In this document: positions 44,068-56,810 of the stretch, piece after piece
How positions within the stretch are numbered: the stretch's first letter is position 1
Layout: each line of letters opens with the position of its first letter
Origin: Gentiana macrophylla
Taxonomy: Eukaryota > Streptophyta > Magnoliopsida > Gentianales > Gentianaceae
Length of the DNA stretch: 64,000 nucleotides
Direction: 5' to 3'
Assembly (NCBI GenBank): GCA_026214975.1
Contig: JAOBSW010000041.1
Location: 659,004 to 723,003 of the forward strand
The notes under the pieces: model-generated
Database searches by the model: none
Told to the model about the DNA's origin: nothing
What the model saw: the letters and a program-made list of their open reading frames with translations, nothing else
Program-made: the position numbers and the translations under genes

Positions 44068-44780
44068 ATGGTGGCTGCGGCGGCTGCGGGGGGAGATATG
44101 AAGGCTCAGAGTCTTATTGGTCAAAGCTTGTCCACGCATGATGTTGATGTCGTGGTCCATGTGAGGCTCTCCGGCAGTCTTGAGGGTGTGCTTTCTCCAC
44201 CACCCGGCTTGACTGGAATGTATTCCAATTTATTTTTGACAGGGAGGCCGATAAGCTTAGAATTTTGTAGGAGGGCCCTTGGTGTTTTGACAATTTTCTT
44301 ATCATCCTTAAGCCTTGGAACGATCGGTGGGACCAATTTCAGGGTTATTTTGGCCGGACTTTTTTCTGGGTGCGTACCGTTGGCTTGGCCATGCACCAAT
44401 GTCAATCGGCAGTGGGCCGTAAAATTGCAGCGATGCTGGGGCAAGTGTTTGTCAGTTGTAGGAGGAAATCTCGATGGGGAAGTGGTTTTTTCGCTTGTGG
44501 GTTTGTGTTGACCTAGAGCTTCAATTGAGAGGGGTTATGCGGTTGGTGGTGGATGGTGAGTCGGTCTTGGTGCGGCTGCGATATGAGAGGTTGCCGCATT
44601 TGTGTTTCTTGTGTGGCTTGGTGGATCCCACACAACGCTTTTGCCCTAAAGCTACTAGAAAGTTGACTGTGGTGGAGCGTAAGGAGCAACCGTATGGTTC
44701 TTGGTTGGGTACCGCACGGTGGTCCAATCTTTTAGAGGTGATAGACGTGGATGAGGATGGGACTGGTGGTTGACGAAATG
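44068..44780 (+). pseudogene. LINE ORF1
   Basis: The first half, read across frames, has the DUF4283 pattern ('GGPWCFDNFLIILKPW' near 44270, then 'TFFWVRTVGLAM'). The second half (44474-44773) has 'YERLPHLCFLCGLVDPTQRFCPKA', shown here only in part as the C-x2-C-x4-H-x4-C-like knuckle with Asp-Pro in place of the usual Gly-His spacing. 'YGSWLGT' follows. This is the nucleic-acid-binding ORF1 protein of plant L1 elements. Frameshifts near 44470 and earlier break it. Confidence 0.75.
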
Positions 44781-45191
44781 CTTTGGGTGGTGGTCCGGCG
44801 GGCTCTTGGGCAGTTGTTCCTTTTAAAGAAAGCTCAGGTGGTGGATCCCTCTCTTCGGAGGATAACTCATTCGATGAGGTGATGGGGGGTGTGTCCGGGT
44901 AAAATCAGAGTCGATGGTGAGAGGTGCTCATGCCCTGTTTTTTAGGTTATGCCTGAGTTTGTTTTGCCACGGTCGGTGATGCATTCTTTGTATGGTAGTC
45001 TGGGCCGATGAATGAGGTTTTCGACTATTAAGCGTCTTTCTGCATGTGGTGGTCCGTTGTCTCTGGTTCCGGTGCAACATGTAGGGGAGAAGCGGAAGGC
45101 CCATAATATGTGGATGGGGAGGTGCAAGTGAAAAAGAGTTGTGGTTCATCTTTTCCGGCAGAGTCTGCGGCGCAGGGCCGCCAAGGGCAAT

Positions 45192-48100
45192 GAGTATCTT
45201 ATGTTGGAACTGTCGGGCTTTGGGCCAGCCCCAGGAAGTGAATTCACTTATGGCTCTTGTACGTTCTTTTATGCCTTATTTACTTTTTTTGTCTGAAACT
45301 AAACTCTCTGCTAGTAGATTTGAGTATGTGCATTGTTCGTTGGGTTTTCGTATGTTGTAGGTAGTTCTGGGTCGAGTGGTGGGTTAGATTTACTTTGGAA
45401 TTCGGATGTAGATCTTCGTATCTCTACGTATGGTCATGGCCATATTGATGCTCTCATATATATTACTAATGCTACGGTTTGGCATTTCATCGATTTTATA
45501 GCAAATCTGTCATGGAGGAAAAGGGTCATTCAGGATCTCTTGCGCCGCTTGAATGGCTCTTTCTCTTTTCATGGGTGGTCGCAGGGACTTCAATAAGATT
45601 TTTTTACGCTTTGAGCAGATGGTTTATGTTACGCCTATATCTCAGATGGTCGCTTTCCAGCATGCTCTCTGATTGTAGTCTCGTGGACTTGGGGTTTTTT
45701 GAGGCCCCATTTACTTGGTGTAATAGGCGAGATGCAGGGCCCACGTGGGTCCGGTTAGATAGGGGTGTGGCAAATGCGGTTTGGCAATCGCTCTTTCCGA
45801 ACCACCGAGTCTATCACCTTTCTAGCTCCCGATCGGATCATGCCCCGATCCTTATCTCCCCGACTAACCCCTTCTGTTGGGGAGGGTGAAATGGTTTTTT
45901 GTTCCTCGTTATGACCCCTTCTGGATTCGGGACGATGACTTTGAGCAGCGTGTTTAGGAGGGTTGGCATCAGATGATGGTAGGGGGATGGGCGTCTCCCT
46001 CTTTCGGCATATTTCCATGCTTGGGGTGGAGTTGAAACAATGGAGTCGGTTGAAGCATGGTAATATCGGCAGGAACATCAGCCAGAAGAAGGAGGAGCTT
46101 CGAGTCTTTCATGAGTCTGTAGGTTATTCTTGGGATGGGGAGAAAATTCGCTTATAGGAGCTGGATCATTTGTATACATTGAATGAGGATTATTGGCGGC
46201 AGCGGGGGCGCCACAATTGGCTTAAGGGAATGGACAAGAATACGAGCTACTTCTACCCTAAGGCTACTAGTTGTCGCTCCAGGAATACGATCGACCTACT
46301 ATTTGACGAGGATGGGGAATAGGTAACAGAGCAGGATGCTCTTGAGGGGGTGGTATCACGGTACATTACGAGCATCTTTACCTCTGCACATCCGCCAACA
46401 TTGGATTTCCAAGGCCTGCAGTTTCATACGCTCTCAGCTCTACAGGCTACTCGGGTAGCGGCCCCTTATACTGAGGATGAGGTCTGTCGTGCCCTTAAGA
46501 AATTACCCGGATGGAAATCGCCCGGCCCGGATGGTATGCATGTTATCTTTTGCAAAAATATGGGCATATCTTTGGTAATGATGTTTTGCAGACTCTCCTG
46601 GCTATTCTTAATGATGGCATGGACCCGGGTTTGATGAGTGCTACTTTCATATCTCTGGTCCCGAAAGTTGCTTCTCCGACACATGTGGCTGATCTCCGGC
46701 CTATTGCTCTTTGTAATTCGGCCTACAAGCTTCTTTCGTGGGTTGTTGTAAACAGGATCAAGCTGGTAATATCTAATGTAATTTCTGGCAATCAGAGCGC
46801 GTTCATCTCGGGTAGGAAAATCACTGATAATGCGATCGTGTCCTTTGAGGCATTTCATTCTATGAAGGTAGGGGCGGCAGGATGTCACAACCATGCGGCG
46901 GTAAAACTAGACATGGCCAAGGCTTTTAGTAGGGTTGAGTGGGCTTATCTCTAGGGAGTTATGAGGAAAAAGGGGTTTCCTAAGGCCTTTGTTGATTTGA
47001 CCCGCCGATGTGTCACCTCAGTTACTTATCAGGTCCTTGTGAATAGGCGGCCTGGTCATAGGATTGTTCCATCTCAGGGAATTCAGCAGGGGGATCCGCT
47101 CTCTCCTTTCTTGTTTATCATCTGTGCGGAAGGCCTCACAACGCTTCTGGACCGGGCAATCCAGGTGGGCTCCCTCCGAGGCATTTCTTTTAGGGGGCTA
47201 CCGTGGTGTGCATGTCGCATTTGATTTTCGCTGTTGATAGTATGTTATTCTTTGAGATCCAGGATGGGGTGCTGGAAGCTTTGGTTGATCTCTTTTCGCA
47301 CTATGGGGCTCTTTCGGGGCAGGCTATCAACTTCCATAAATCTAGCCTATAATTTAGCGGTAGGTGCAAGAGCGATGCGAGATCATATCTCTCGATTTTC
47401 TATAGATTCCAGTTGGTGTCAGGACATAAAAGTATCTTGGTATACCTTTTGTTACGGGGCACAATAACCGACAGGTGTTTGACTTCTTTCGGGAAAAGAT
47501 CTGGAAGAAAATGTCGGGCTGGAAGGAAAAGCTCTTATTGCCTGCAGGTAAGGAGGTTATGACCAAGTCTGTGCTACAAGCTATAACCACTTTTGTTATG
47601 CAATGTTTTAAAATTCTGGTTACATTGGTGCGTGAACTAGAGCGCTATATTCGGGGTTTTTTTGGGGGGATTCGGAGGATAAGCGGAAGGTTCATTGGTG
47701 AAGCTGGAGGTCTGTTGTCTGCCAAAACATTTGGGTGGCTTAGGATTTCGTGATCTTAAGGCCTTCAATCTGGCCTTATGGGAAAATAAGGCCTGGCGTT
47801 TATTGCAGCACCTTGCGGCCCTTGTCAGTCGGGTTCTCAACACTAAGTATCACCGAGGTATGACAGTTATTGCAACGGGTTTGGGGCGTCACCCATCTTT
47901 TCTTTGGCAAAGTTTATTGGAGGTGCAAGACTTGCTTCTATCTGGCCTTCGCCGGCGTATAAGGAATGGTCACTCGGTCTATGTTTTTCATGATGTGTGG
48001 GTTGCTTGGCCTCTATCTTTCCGATTTCCCATGCATCTAGATCGCTGCTAAGGGATTTGCAGGTTCATGACCTCATGTTGCCCGGGGGTCAGCAGTGGAA

Positions 48101-48960
48101 TCTCTCTCTCTGCAGAGGCCTTCCAATCTTAGGAGATTGATGTCGTTTCTTCTTGACTCCTATTGTCGGGCCTACTCAACCGGACAAACATATATGGAAT
48201 TATGATCGAAAGGGAGTTATTCGCTTAAGTCCGCTACTTTTATCTCTCGATTTTGCAGTGGTGGGCTATATTCGGGGTTGGAGGCTCGCCTTCATCCGGG
48301 GCCGATAGGTGTGGTGGGATGTTTGGCGGATCATTGCTCCGCCACGAGTGCATCACTTTCTATGGAGATGCCTACAGGGTGCTTGCCAATCGGGGAGAAT
48401 TCCATCGCGACGGAAGCTTGGGAATGGTATATGTCCGGCGTGTGTAAGGGGACAAGAATCTATGTTTCACGCCTTATTTGATTGTGACTATGCTAGGGTG
48501 ATTTGGCGGGCATCGCTGCTCGTAGATCGGCTGGCTCTATGGTCATCCTGGTTTTAGGAGTTCTTCGCGGATCTTATGTTGCGCTTCTCGACAATGGAGG
48601 TGTCAAAGTTTTACGTGACCTTGTGGTATCTATGGAAGGCACACGCAGTTGCTATTTTTGAGGATGTGCCGATTTATGTCTCACGTGTTGTCTCGACTTC
48701 AGAGCAATGGAAGTAGAGTATGCTCAAAGTGTATCGGGTTCTCATCATGGGGTAGTGAGTGTTCTTCACTGTGTTGCTTGGAGCCCTCCACCTCGTGGAT
48801 TTGGAAATGTTATTCGACGATCGGTTACGAGATAAGGGCTCGGGTATTGGACTAATTTTTCGAGACTCGTGGGATCTATTGTCGTGGCATTTTCTTCCAT
48901 ATTGAGCTAGGTGATACACCAGAGTTGTTGGAAATACGCGCTATTCTTCGGCATTGGTAG
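45192..48960 (+). pseudogene. LINE ORF2: endonuclease, RT, zf-RVT, RNase H remnant
   Basis: It starts 'MSILCWNCRALGQP' (endonuclease). 'SSSRSDHAPI', the endonuclease C-terminal motif, is near 45830. RT spans about 46350-47350 with 'GWKSPGPDGM', 'LRPIALCNSAYKLLSWVV', 'NQSAFISGRKITDNAI', 'KLDMAKAFSRVEW' (D to S) and 'GIQQGDPLSPFLF'. The active site is FAVD instead of FADD near 47227. zf-RVT follows near 48310-48540 ('PPRVHHFLWRC', 'CPACVRGQESMFHALFDC'). An RNase H-like 'GLIFRDSWDLLSW' block is near 48850. The catalytic changes plus stops make it inactive. Confidence 0.83.
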
Positions 48961-49289
48961 AGGAAGGCCATTCGGTCTCTCCTCCGTAATTTTTTTAGAG
49001 TGACTGCCTACAAGTGTGTCTAGGCATTGTCTCATTCGTTGGAGGATTTATCCGTCTTTGGTTGCTTAGCTAGGGATTGTCCTTTAGCTTTACTTCTTTT
49101 AAGGCCCCGTCAATTTACTTTTGTTAAATGTTTCGTAATGTCCCGGCACACCTCCTTGCTCGGCATGGTGTTGCGGCCAGGTGCTATTTCTTGAGGTGTT
49201 CATCCCCGCATGATGTAATCTCCGCTTTGGCAGACTTGCTTTATTAAATTTGGTCGCTTTTTCCTCAAAAAAACCTCCCGTTATTATTA

Positions 49290-50290
49290 AAAACATCCAA
49301 GAAAATACGCCAATGAAGGTCTCCAGGGCCTCTCTTTTGTTGTCGCCATTAAATGTCAGATATGAGCTCTATTTTTTCCATCTAGAATCTCCTCCCAAGA
49401 AACCTCCTGAAAAGCTCTCCTCCGCTAATTCATCTCCGCACCGGCGCGGCCTATGGCTGCCGGTGCCCCGCTTTTCTTCTTCCTCCTTTGTTACTTCTTC
49501 TCTTTTTTCTTCTCTTGTTTTGTTTCTTTGGCCCTTATCTCCATGGCTTTTTGTGTGGCAGACCTCTTTGATCCGGTCGATGATGGTGGATCTCGCCGGC
49601 TTTTGCTATATTTTGCATGATCTACTAGTAGGCATTAGTCGTCTCCATCCTCATTATATGACAAACTTTGAACTGCTTTTGTCGTTGGGTGTCCGCTCGT
49701 AATTTCCAACTATTCGAGAGGGGCGTGGTCGCTAGCGGTGCTGCTTCAAGGGTACCTCACCACCGGTTATTCATGGTCGACGGTGGGCTCCTTTTTTAGA
49801 TCTAGCATTGGGTGTCTTTTGTATACCGCCGGTGGTGGCTTTCGGTGTTGCAAGTGACTTGCCGTCTATTCTTTCGGGAGGAGATATCAGGCTTGTGAGC
49901 TCTCTTTCCCGCTTGGCGCAGGCACTTGAGGCAAAGGGTTGTTGGCGGCCGCTAATATTAGTGTGTTGTATTAGTTTGTCTATGTCTTGGTTTGTAATTT
50001 GTGTTTGTCAAAGTTATAGATTGCATTAGAGGACCCATGTGTTCTGGACGCCCCTATCCTTTGGAGATTTTTTTTTCTCTTTTCTGTCCAGCACCCTCTT
50101 CCCAATCTATTTCTTGGCTTTGTGTTGTTGCTGTAGTTAGTTGTGCGGCTAATGGTCGCATTGTTGGTGCGTCTTTTGGCCGCGTTGCATCGCGGGCAAT
50201 AGGCTGCGCTTTCGCCTAGCTTCGCTAGCTTTTGTTGTAAATTTTCTTTCGTTAATAAAAGCTTTGCTTTCTTGTGGAAGAAAATGTTGT
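49290..50290 (+). other. Possible 5'-truncated non-LTR element end
   Basis: There are no recognisable domains, but the stretch ends with 'gttaataaaagctttgctttc' (in part) and a short A run, a pattern like LINE 3' ends, and follows directly on another LINE. Base composition is similar to that LINE. This is weak evidence. Confidence 0.3.
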
Positions 50291-50572
50291 ATATGGCGTG
50301 GGCCCCTTTGACAATTGACCAATACTGCAGCCTTTCTTTTTTCTTTTAACTTTTGTTAATAGCAAGGTTGAGGCGTGGGCCTCATTTGCTCCCGGCTCCC
50401 GCCTCATATGCTGAGAGAGGATAATTTCAAGCCAATAGAGAGGTGCATGCTCCCTTATATCAAGCCTGAGCTTGAAATTTTATTTTTTATTTTCCTATTT
50501 TTTTCTTCTTTTCGATCGCTCAAACTTGAATCTTGCGTCATTTTCTCATACGAACTCCGTTTAGGACGATTT
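50291..50572. other. No gene recognised
   Basis: About 280 bases without a recognisable domain, between the possible LINE end and the gypsy integrase. Confidence 0.35.
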
Positions 50573-51513
50573 ACTGGGGGTGATATGTTGTTGCAATCTT
50601 ATGTCTAACCCCATATCTCAACATCAATTTTTCAAACAACCTATTACGTAAATGACTCCTCTGGCTACTAATTATGGATCCGGGCACCCAAAGCTCTGCC
50701 AAAATATTTTTCTTAAGAAACCTCAAGACAACCCTGGCATCATTAGTAGATGAGGCTATTACTTCCACCCATTTCCAAATATAATCAATCGCTACTGTGA
50801 TGTAACAATTCGATTCGATGATGTGAAAGGCCCTACAAAATCAATTCCCCATACATCGAATAACTCCACTCACATAGAAATGTTACCACCATTTTACAGA
50901 ATGACCGGCTCTTGTAACTCAGAAGTGATTTATGAATTGTCGGCCAATAGAATCCACATCGCAGCACATTTTGTCGTTGTCTTGTTTGGCCCATAGTGAC
51001 CTCCAACTTCTGAAGGACATTGGCTGTAATACTTGGAATCTCATCATCATGGACGATCTCCTAAGAATGGTATCAGGCACATCTTGTAAAGGTAGGGATT
51101 GTCCCAATAATAATGCTTTAGATTTGTTAGAACATTTTCTTATCAATACTTGTGAATTCCGTGGTAGGTACCTTCCTGCTTAATAATTGGCAATGTTAGG
51201 AAACCAAGGGTATACCTTGCCCACTCTTGATGTATTTCGTTGGGGCTGAGATTCAACTGGAGCTACTACCGAGACGGAAAAAAGTTGTTCATCGGTAAAG
51301 CTTTCCCTAATCTCAGTCTGTTGCTCCTCTTCTAGCAAAGTTAATTTTGACAGGTGATCAGCCACCTGGTTCTCAAATATCTTTTTATCTTTGATTTCGA
51401 CATCAAACACTTGTAAGAGTAGAATCCATCTTAACAATCTCGGCTTGGAGTCTTGTTTGGTTAGAAGGTATTTCAAAGCTGCATGGTCAGTGAATACAGT
51501 GACTTTCGATCCT
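50573..51513 (-). pseudogene. Athila-like Ty3/gypsy RNase H and integrase part
   Basis: On the minus strand, RNase H ends with '[29 protein letters not shown]' (quoted in part) and 'VADHLSKL' (51180-51539). The integrase zinc-binding region is at 50919-51146 and the core at 50571-50768, with 'DARVVLRFLKKNI' and 'YGVRHKIATTYHPQ'. It stops exactly after the H-P-Q block, so the catalytic Glu and C-terminus are missing. Its upstream continuation is at 53361-54276, beyond an inserted solo LTR. Confidence 0.82.
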
Positions 51514-51518
51514 ATCAG
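51514..51518. repeat. 5-bp target-site duplication (left)
   Basis: ATCAG immediately left of the solo LTR; repeated at 53356-53360. Confidence 0.8.
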
Positions 51519-53355
51519 TGTTAGTAATATCACACGCAAGTGAAGCGATTTATGGATCTAGATCTATAATGTATACGTAATAAAACAACTAGATCTATAT
51601 CTACAAGGGGTTGTAGAACATACCTCTTGGATCTCAAAATCCAAGTTGAAGAACCGCAATGGAAAGAACAAAGGTTGGTGTGAAGAGCACCACGATCTTC
51701 CAGACGTGATGATCCGAGCAACTCCCGTGGAAGGAAATCCTCGCCTCGAATCCTTACGATATGCTACCCGGAAAACTCCAAGCTTTTCCTTCTCCTCATG
51801 GCCGAATTTCTCCTCTCAATTTTACAATGAAAGTCGAAATTTTACTTGTGTGTTTAGGCTTGGGAGAACTCTCTTTATATAAAAGAGTCAAACTTAAGCC
51901 CCAAGGATTTAATAATTAATACAAAATCAATTATTAATAAATCCTATAAATAAAAATAATTCCAAATATTTAAGAACCAATCAAAAATATTTTTATCTTT
52001 ATTTATTACCATAAATATTTATCCAATAAATATTTTATGCACATGTCCTTTTAATACACAAGAAAATCAATTCCTTGTTTCCTTAAACATGATGTTGGCG
52101 CCAATCACACATTAAATGACCTAGTCAATGTGATTTTTTCCATTCACACTAATTGCCAAGATTATGGAAAATATTTTTTCCAATTGTTTTAATTATTTAG
52201 TTCCAACTAATTAAATAGTCACTAAACAATTAATTCACATATCGATTAATTAAATTCTAATAAGAATAAAATTAATATTATTATCAGGATTCGACGTCCG
52301 AGAATAGCTATGCTATATTGGAGGCACGTCGACCATGGACTAATAATCAATGGCTCGATAAATCAAATAAATAATTATCTTACTTAATGTAATAATTATA
52401 TTCGATAAATCAATCACAGTGAATATGCCACCATAATCCCGTGATCGCACTCCTCCGATTATCGATTATATTTATCTCGCCACGATAATAATTGTAAGCG
52501 CCCATTGATATAATCATTACATATGGATTAATCCTCCATAGATCGCTCATTCTAAATCGGAAGTTACTGCTAACCCTTTTAGAACCTCTTATCCTTATTT
52601 ACCATTAACCCCTAGTGATCAATTAATTCATACAACTTCATCGTAGCTAATCGCTGTAAGTATGAACTCGGCCGATCGATCGCTTCTAGGATTAACAAAT
52701 AAGTGGAATCGTTTATCTACTTCCATAAATGGAAGGAATGGATTCCGATCCGTGATAAATACGTACTACTCACTCAATCCAAAGACAATGCCAAGATGGG
52801 GTAATTCGCACCACGCACTCTGTAATCCTTAACCGCCAAGTCAAACCTCATACCGATTCAAGCAATGATCGTGATCACCTCGTGATTAAGATTTATCCAT
52901 AAATATGATCATCGATTGATTTGATAAGACTTCTCGACACGGAATTATATCGTGAACTCTAATCAAATCGGTCCAAATTTCTATATGATATATCTATCAT
53001 ATATAAATGCCCCACTAGTACTCTTAACCGAAAGTCCGGATAAGACAATCACACCTATTGTCGTGGTTCGGCGCATTAGTAGCACGTTAAAGGAGAGACC
53101 CGATACTCTCGATTAACTTCACTACGGGCTAATTGTATTTTAAGTACATCTTCACTAACTCAATCCTCCCGTGTATATCCGATACAATCGAAAGTTAAGT
53201 GATTACATAAGTTTATATACTTTAGTGGTTTTCTCAGAGTGTAAATACTATTGTCACATCGGTGAATATGAGAATAATAAATATGAATAATAATATCATT
53301 TCATTTATTAAATAAAAACAATTACATAATTGTCTTTCGGGCATTACACCTAACA
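51519..53355 (-). repeat. Solo LTR (1837 bp) inserted in gypsy RNase H
   Basis: Bounded by TGTTAGTAATATC and ...ACACCTAACA. On the minus strand it reads TGTTAGGTGTAATGCCCG...TACTAACA. It is flanked by ATCAG on both sides. The gypsy RNase H reading resumes on each side, so this is a clean insertion. There are no internal genes, so the body of the element was lost by LTR-LTR recombination. A TATATAAAAG stretch at 51878-51887 reads as CTTTTATATA on the minus strand and could be a promoter. The parent family is unknown; length and 5-bp duplication fit an LTR retrotransposon. Confidence 0.85.
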
Positions 53356-53360
53356 ATCAG
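53356..53360. repeat. 5-bp target-site duplication (right)
   Basis: ATCAG immediately right of the solo LTR; repeated from 51514-51518. Confidence 0.8.
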
Positions 53361-54276
53361 ATATGGTCGAAACTTGTCAAATGTGAAGATAACAGCTAAG
53401 AGTTCCTTCTCTGTAGTTGCATAATTCCTCTGGGCATTGTTGAGGGTACGACTGGCGTAATAGATAGGCTTAAAGATTTTAGCTTCCTTTTGTCCTGTGG
53501 TCGCTCCAATCGCCGTGTCGCTTGCATCACACATAAGCTCAAAATGTTTATTCCAATCTAGGGATACCAGTAATTAGAGCAGTTATAAGCATTTGCTTCA
53601 ATGTGTTGAATGCTTTCTTGCACTCTTCTCCAAATACCAAAGGCACATCCTTTGCAAGTAATTCCGTCAAAGGTCTAGAAACTTTAGAGAAATCCTTAAT
53701 AAACCCCCTATAGAATCCTACATGGCCAAGAAAAGATCGCAACGACTTTAAGTTTGTTGGGGATAACTTCTCTATTAGCTTTATCTTTGCCTTATCAACC
53801 TCCATTCATTTCCTTGAAATCTTATGTCCCAAAACTATACCTTCTGTGACCATGAAATGGCATTTTTCCTAGTTAAGTACAAGGTTGGTCTCCTAAGATC
53901 TCTTCAGCACTTTACTCAAGTTGTCCAAGCATTTATCCAAGGTATCTCCAAATACAGAAAAGTCATCCATGAAAATCTCCAGAAAGTCCTCCACCATGTC
54001 CGTAAATAATGACATCAAGCTCCTTTGTAATGTTGCTGGTGCATTACAAAGTCCTAAAGGCATGCGATTGTACGCAAAAAGTTCCGTAGGGACATGTGAA
54101 AGTTGTTTTCTCTCAGACCTCGAGGGCTATATAGATCTGGTAGAACTGTAATATCCATCTAAGAAACAATAGAAAGCATGACCGCTTAATCTTTCTAACA
54201 TCCGTCAATGAATGGTAGGGAAAATGATCTTTACGAAAGGCGCCATTCGGCTCCTCAAATCAATGCTGACTCGATG
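53361..54276 (-). pseudogene. Athila-like Ty3/gypsy reverse transcriptase and RNase H start
   Basis: On the minus strand the fragment begins near 'RVSIDLRS' at the edge of a copia LTR. It then has 'YNRMPLGLCNAPATLQR' (54030-54075) and the catalytic FMDDFSVFG near 53950-53980, intact. The 'LGHKISRKG'-type block and 'SLRSFLGHVGFYRGFIKDFSK' (53700-53780, in part) come next, then the RNase H start 'CDASDTAIGA' and 'NYATTEKELLAV' (53322-53534). Stops are few. It is cut at 54276 by the Sirevirus-like LTR. Confidence 0.85.
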
Positions 54277-55659
54277 TGTTAGGAACATTTTATTATGTTT
54301 TGATGATGGCTATACTAGATGTTATAGCAAGCCTGAAATAAGTTAGAATTCTGTATAAGTATTTACTTAGAGTCTGACATGTTGTATAAGTTGAGTCAGA
54401 CAAGTATTGTAGTTTGTAGGATGGCGAAGTAAAACAGTTATTCGGCAGAGTGAAGCCAGCCAAGTACCAGCAGAGAAGCATGAAGACATTATGGTCTGAC
54501 TTATAACCAAGGAAGTCTATGATGACCTTAGATAAGTCTAAGTTATACTTCAAGTGATGAAATACATTGACAAATGTGGTGTACACTGATCTCACCCAAA
54601 TCAAGAATCAGTGAAGTACAAAAAATACTTGAAAGAATCAAAGAAAACAGCAAAGCAGTGAATCGGCAAAGTAAATTGACTTTCGGCTGAGTAAAGACAG
54701 AGCAGTGAAGGAAGAACCAAACAGCCAAGTCAGAAGAATCACTTAACCATTCAGGGAACGGACAAGTAAACTTCACTCATTTAGAATTCAAATGATAAAG
54801 ATCAAGCATTGAATGCATAATCAATTGAGGATCAATCAAGGACGGATTTTCTGATAAACGTTTTAGGAAAAATCCGATCACTGAAATCAAGGAGAATATA
54901 ATTAAGGGGGAATCAAGAATTGAATCAAGGATTATTCTCCACATTAAATAGCCAACGGACGGAAATTCAAATCAAGGATTATCAAGGCTATAAATAGAAG
55001 GCATTGACAGACAAGAATAACAACGATTGAATCTGATAAGAAACAAGCAAAAAGTCTGTCAATTTGAAAATCCTTCTATCTCGCATTTTTAAAAGAGAAA
55101 TCTAGAGATCAACTCAGAAATCAGAGGTCAAATTCCACATCAAGTACTGAGATTGATCACAAGTCTGTATTCACATCAACTGAGGCAATTGAATCAAAGG
55201 AATCTGAGAAGGAGTTGCAACTTTTGTGATAGCTGCTCAAAGATTTGTTATCAAGGAGCAGTGATAGAGACCGAGTCACCAAGCTTTTGAAGCCGTGCGT
55301 TGATAGTCTTGAAGATTGTGAAGCTTGTGTAGTCAAGGACAATCGTATTTCATCAGATTCGCGGAAAACAAAAGTGATTTCCTCCAATCATCACAGGAGA
55401 AGAGTGGATTAAGGGATTACACCACCCTCGAACCATTATAAACTCGTGTGTCTATTTACTTTCAAAGAATTTACTTTACAGCACTTTATTTCATTACAAA
55501 CTCTATATCTGTGATTGCGTAATCTACTTTGAAACAACATTTTAAGAAGGGACTTATCCGCTGCCCAAAAGCTTTTAAATACAAGAAAAGTTTTTGAAAC
55601 TCCACTATAGTCATTTACCCCCCCTCTGACTATAGTTTTACCCTTCTCTGGGACCAACA
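54277..55659 (+). repeat. 5' LTR of Sirevirus-type element (1383 bp)
   Basis: It starts TGTTAGGAACATTTTATTATG and ends GGGACCAACA, followed by two bases and the PBS. A CTATAAATAG box lies near 54986-54995. The upstream half contains repeats of a CGGCNRAGTAAA-type word. The hairpin with C-rich loop is at 55604-55636. Confidence 0.82.
55604..55636 (+). other. Hairpin with C-rich loop at the LTR 3' end (second sequence)
   Basis: ACTATAGTCA and TGACTATAGT form a perfect 10-bp stem around a 13-nt loop containing seven C. It has the same position and loop as 2818-2852 but a different stem. Confidence 0.65.
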
Positions 55660-55661
55660 AT

Positions 55662-55673
55662 TGGTATCGGAGC
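55662..55673 (+). other. Primer binding site
   Basis: TGGTATCGGAGC, two bases after the LTR end. It is one mismatch from the TGGTATCAGAGC complementary to initiator tRNA-Met. Confidence 0.8.
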
Positions 55674-55785
55674 AGTTCCTAGTATCAGAACCTGTTCAGA
55701 TCTAATTTCTGGTAACAAGGAAATCACACATATTTTCAAAGTAGTTTTCAAATTTGTGCTTTATATATATATATTATTTGCATTT

Positions 55786-56810
55786 ATGGATTCCTCAAAT
55801 TTTATGTCAAAGGTACCTGTATTCAATGTTAATAATTTTGATGAATATAAAATAAGAATGCTGTCTCATCTTGCAGCAACTCATGAGGAGATGCTGGATG
55901 TAATCAATGATGGCCCAATCGAGATCACAACTCGTGGTAACCATGTGATTAGATCAAGGAAAAGTAATAGACAATCTCAAGAAAGATTGGACCAAGGATG
56001 ACAGAGAAGAGAAAACCTCGACTTTGTTGCAAAAGACATGATTTTGAAGACTCGACAAGAATATGTTCATGAGGATCAAAGATTGCAAAACAAAGAAAGG
56101 AGATATGGACAAATCAAGAATGATCAATGAAGGATCGTAAGTAGATAAAGAAAACAAATTATCGGGTTGCAAAACAAAAATTTGAGAACTTCAAAATGAA
56201 GGCTGGTGAAACCATTGATCAAATGGACAACAGATTCTCAAGCATCATCAGTGAACTGCAACAACCGGGACACACATATCCACAGAGAGAAGTGTGCCTG
56301 AAGATCTTGAGAGGCTTACCTGAAAGATGGATGATCATCACATCAGTAATCAGAGGGACAACAAATCTTGCAAACACTGATACCTTAATTCTATTGTCTC
56401 AACTAAAGGCTCATGAATTTGAGTTGAATGGCGAAGACAGTGCACCAACAGAGGCATATAAGGCCGCTGCAATCGATTGCACCTCAAAGAAAGTAACACA
56501 AATTGATGCAAACAAAGAAAGAGACACACAGAGTCAAGGAACATGTAGCTTTACTGGTAAAATGTTTTGACAGATTTCGTAAGAAGTAGCAATTCAAAGG
56601 AGGTTCATCATCATACAAGAAGTCCAGCACAAGCAAAGACATGAAGAAAAAGGATGATGAATACATATCCTTCAACTGTAAGAAGAAAGGTCATTTCAAG
56701 GCTGATTGCCCTGAAGAAAAAAACAAAGATGAGGATAAAAAGAAATACAAGACAATTGAAAAGAGAAAAAACAAGAAGGCACTCAAAGCTGAAACTAGCA
56801 GTGAATAAAT
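55786..56810 (+). pseudogene. Sirevirus-type gag
   Basis: The likely start is ATG at 55786 ('MDSSNF'). The domain has 'NNFDEYKIRMLSHLAATHEEM' in the first block, then frame changes near 56000-56190. 56196-56570 follows with 'MKAGETIDQMDNRFSSII', 'LKILRGLPERW' and 'LSQLKAHEFEL'. The zinc knuckle near 56670-56720 reads S-F-N-C-K-K-K-G-H-F-K-A-D-C, so the first Cys of CCHC is Ser. A Lys/Glu-rich tail follows. It binds genomic RNA and forms the particle in intact relatives; here it is broken. Confidence 0.83.

Larger units (their letters stand above)
44040..49271 (+). mobile_element. L1-type LINE, nearly full length, decayed
   Basis: ORF1 (44068-44780) and ORF2 (from about 45192) are in order and are followed by a 3' UTR and a short A run (49264-49270). 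The sequence is GC-richer than its surroundings. The ORFs are broken by many stops and shifts. No clear target-site duplication was identified. Confidence 0.8.

Noticed and set aside
49250..49702. 150-codon ORF after the LINE tail
   Set aside because: Composition is Ser/Leu-rich without a known domain, and it starts in the LINE A run; not supported as a host gene.
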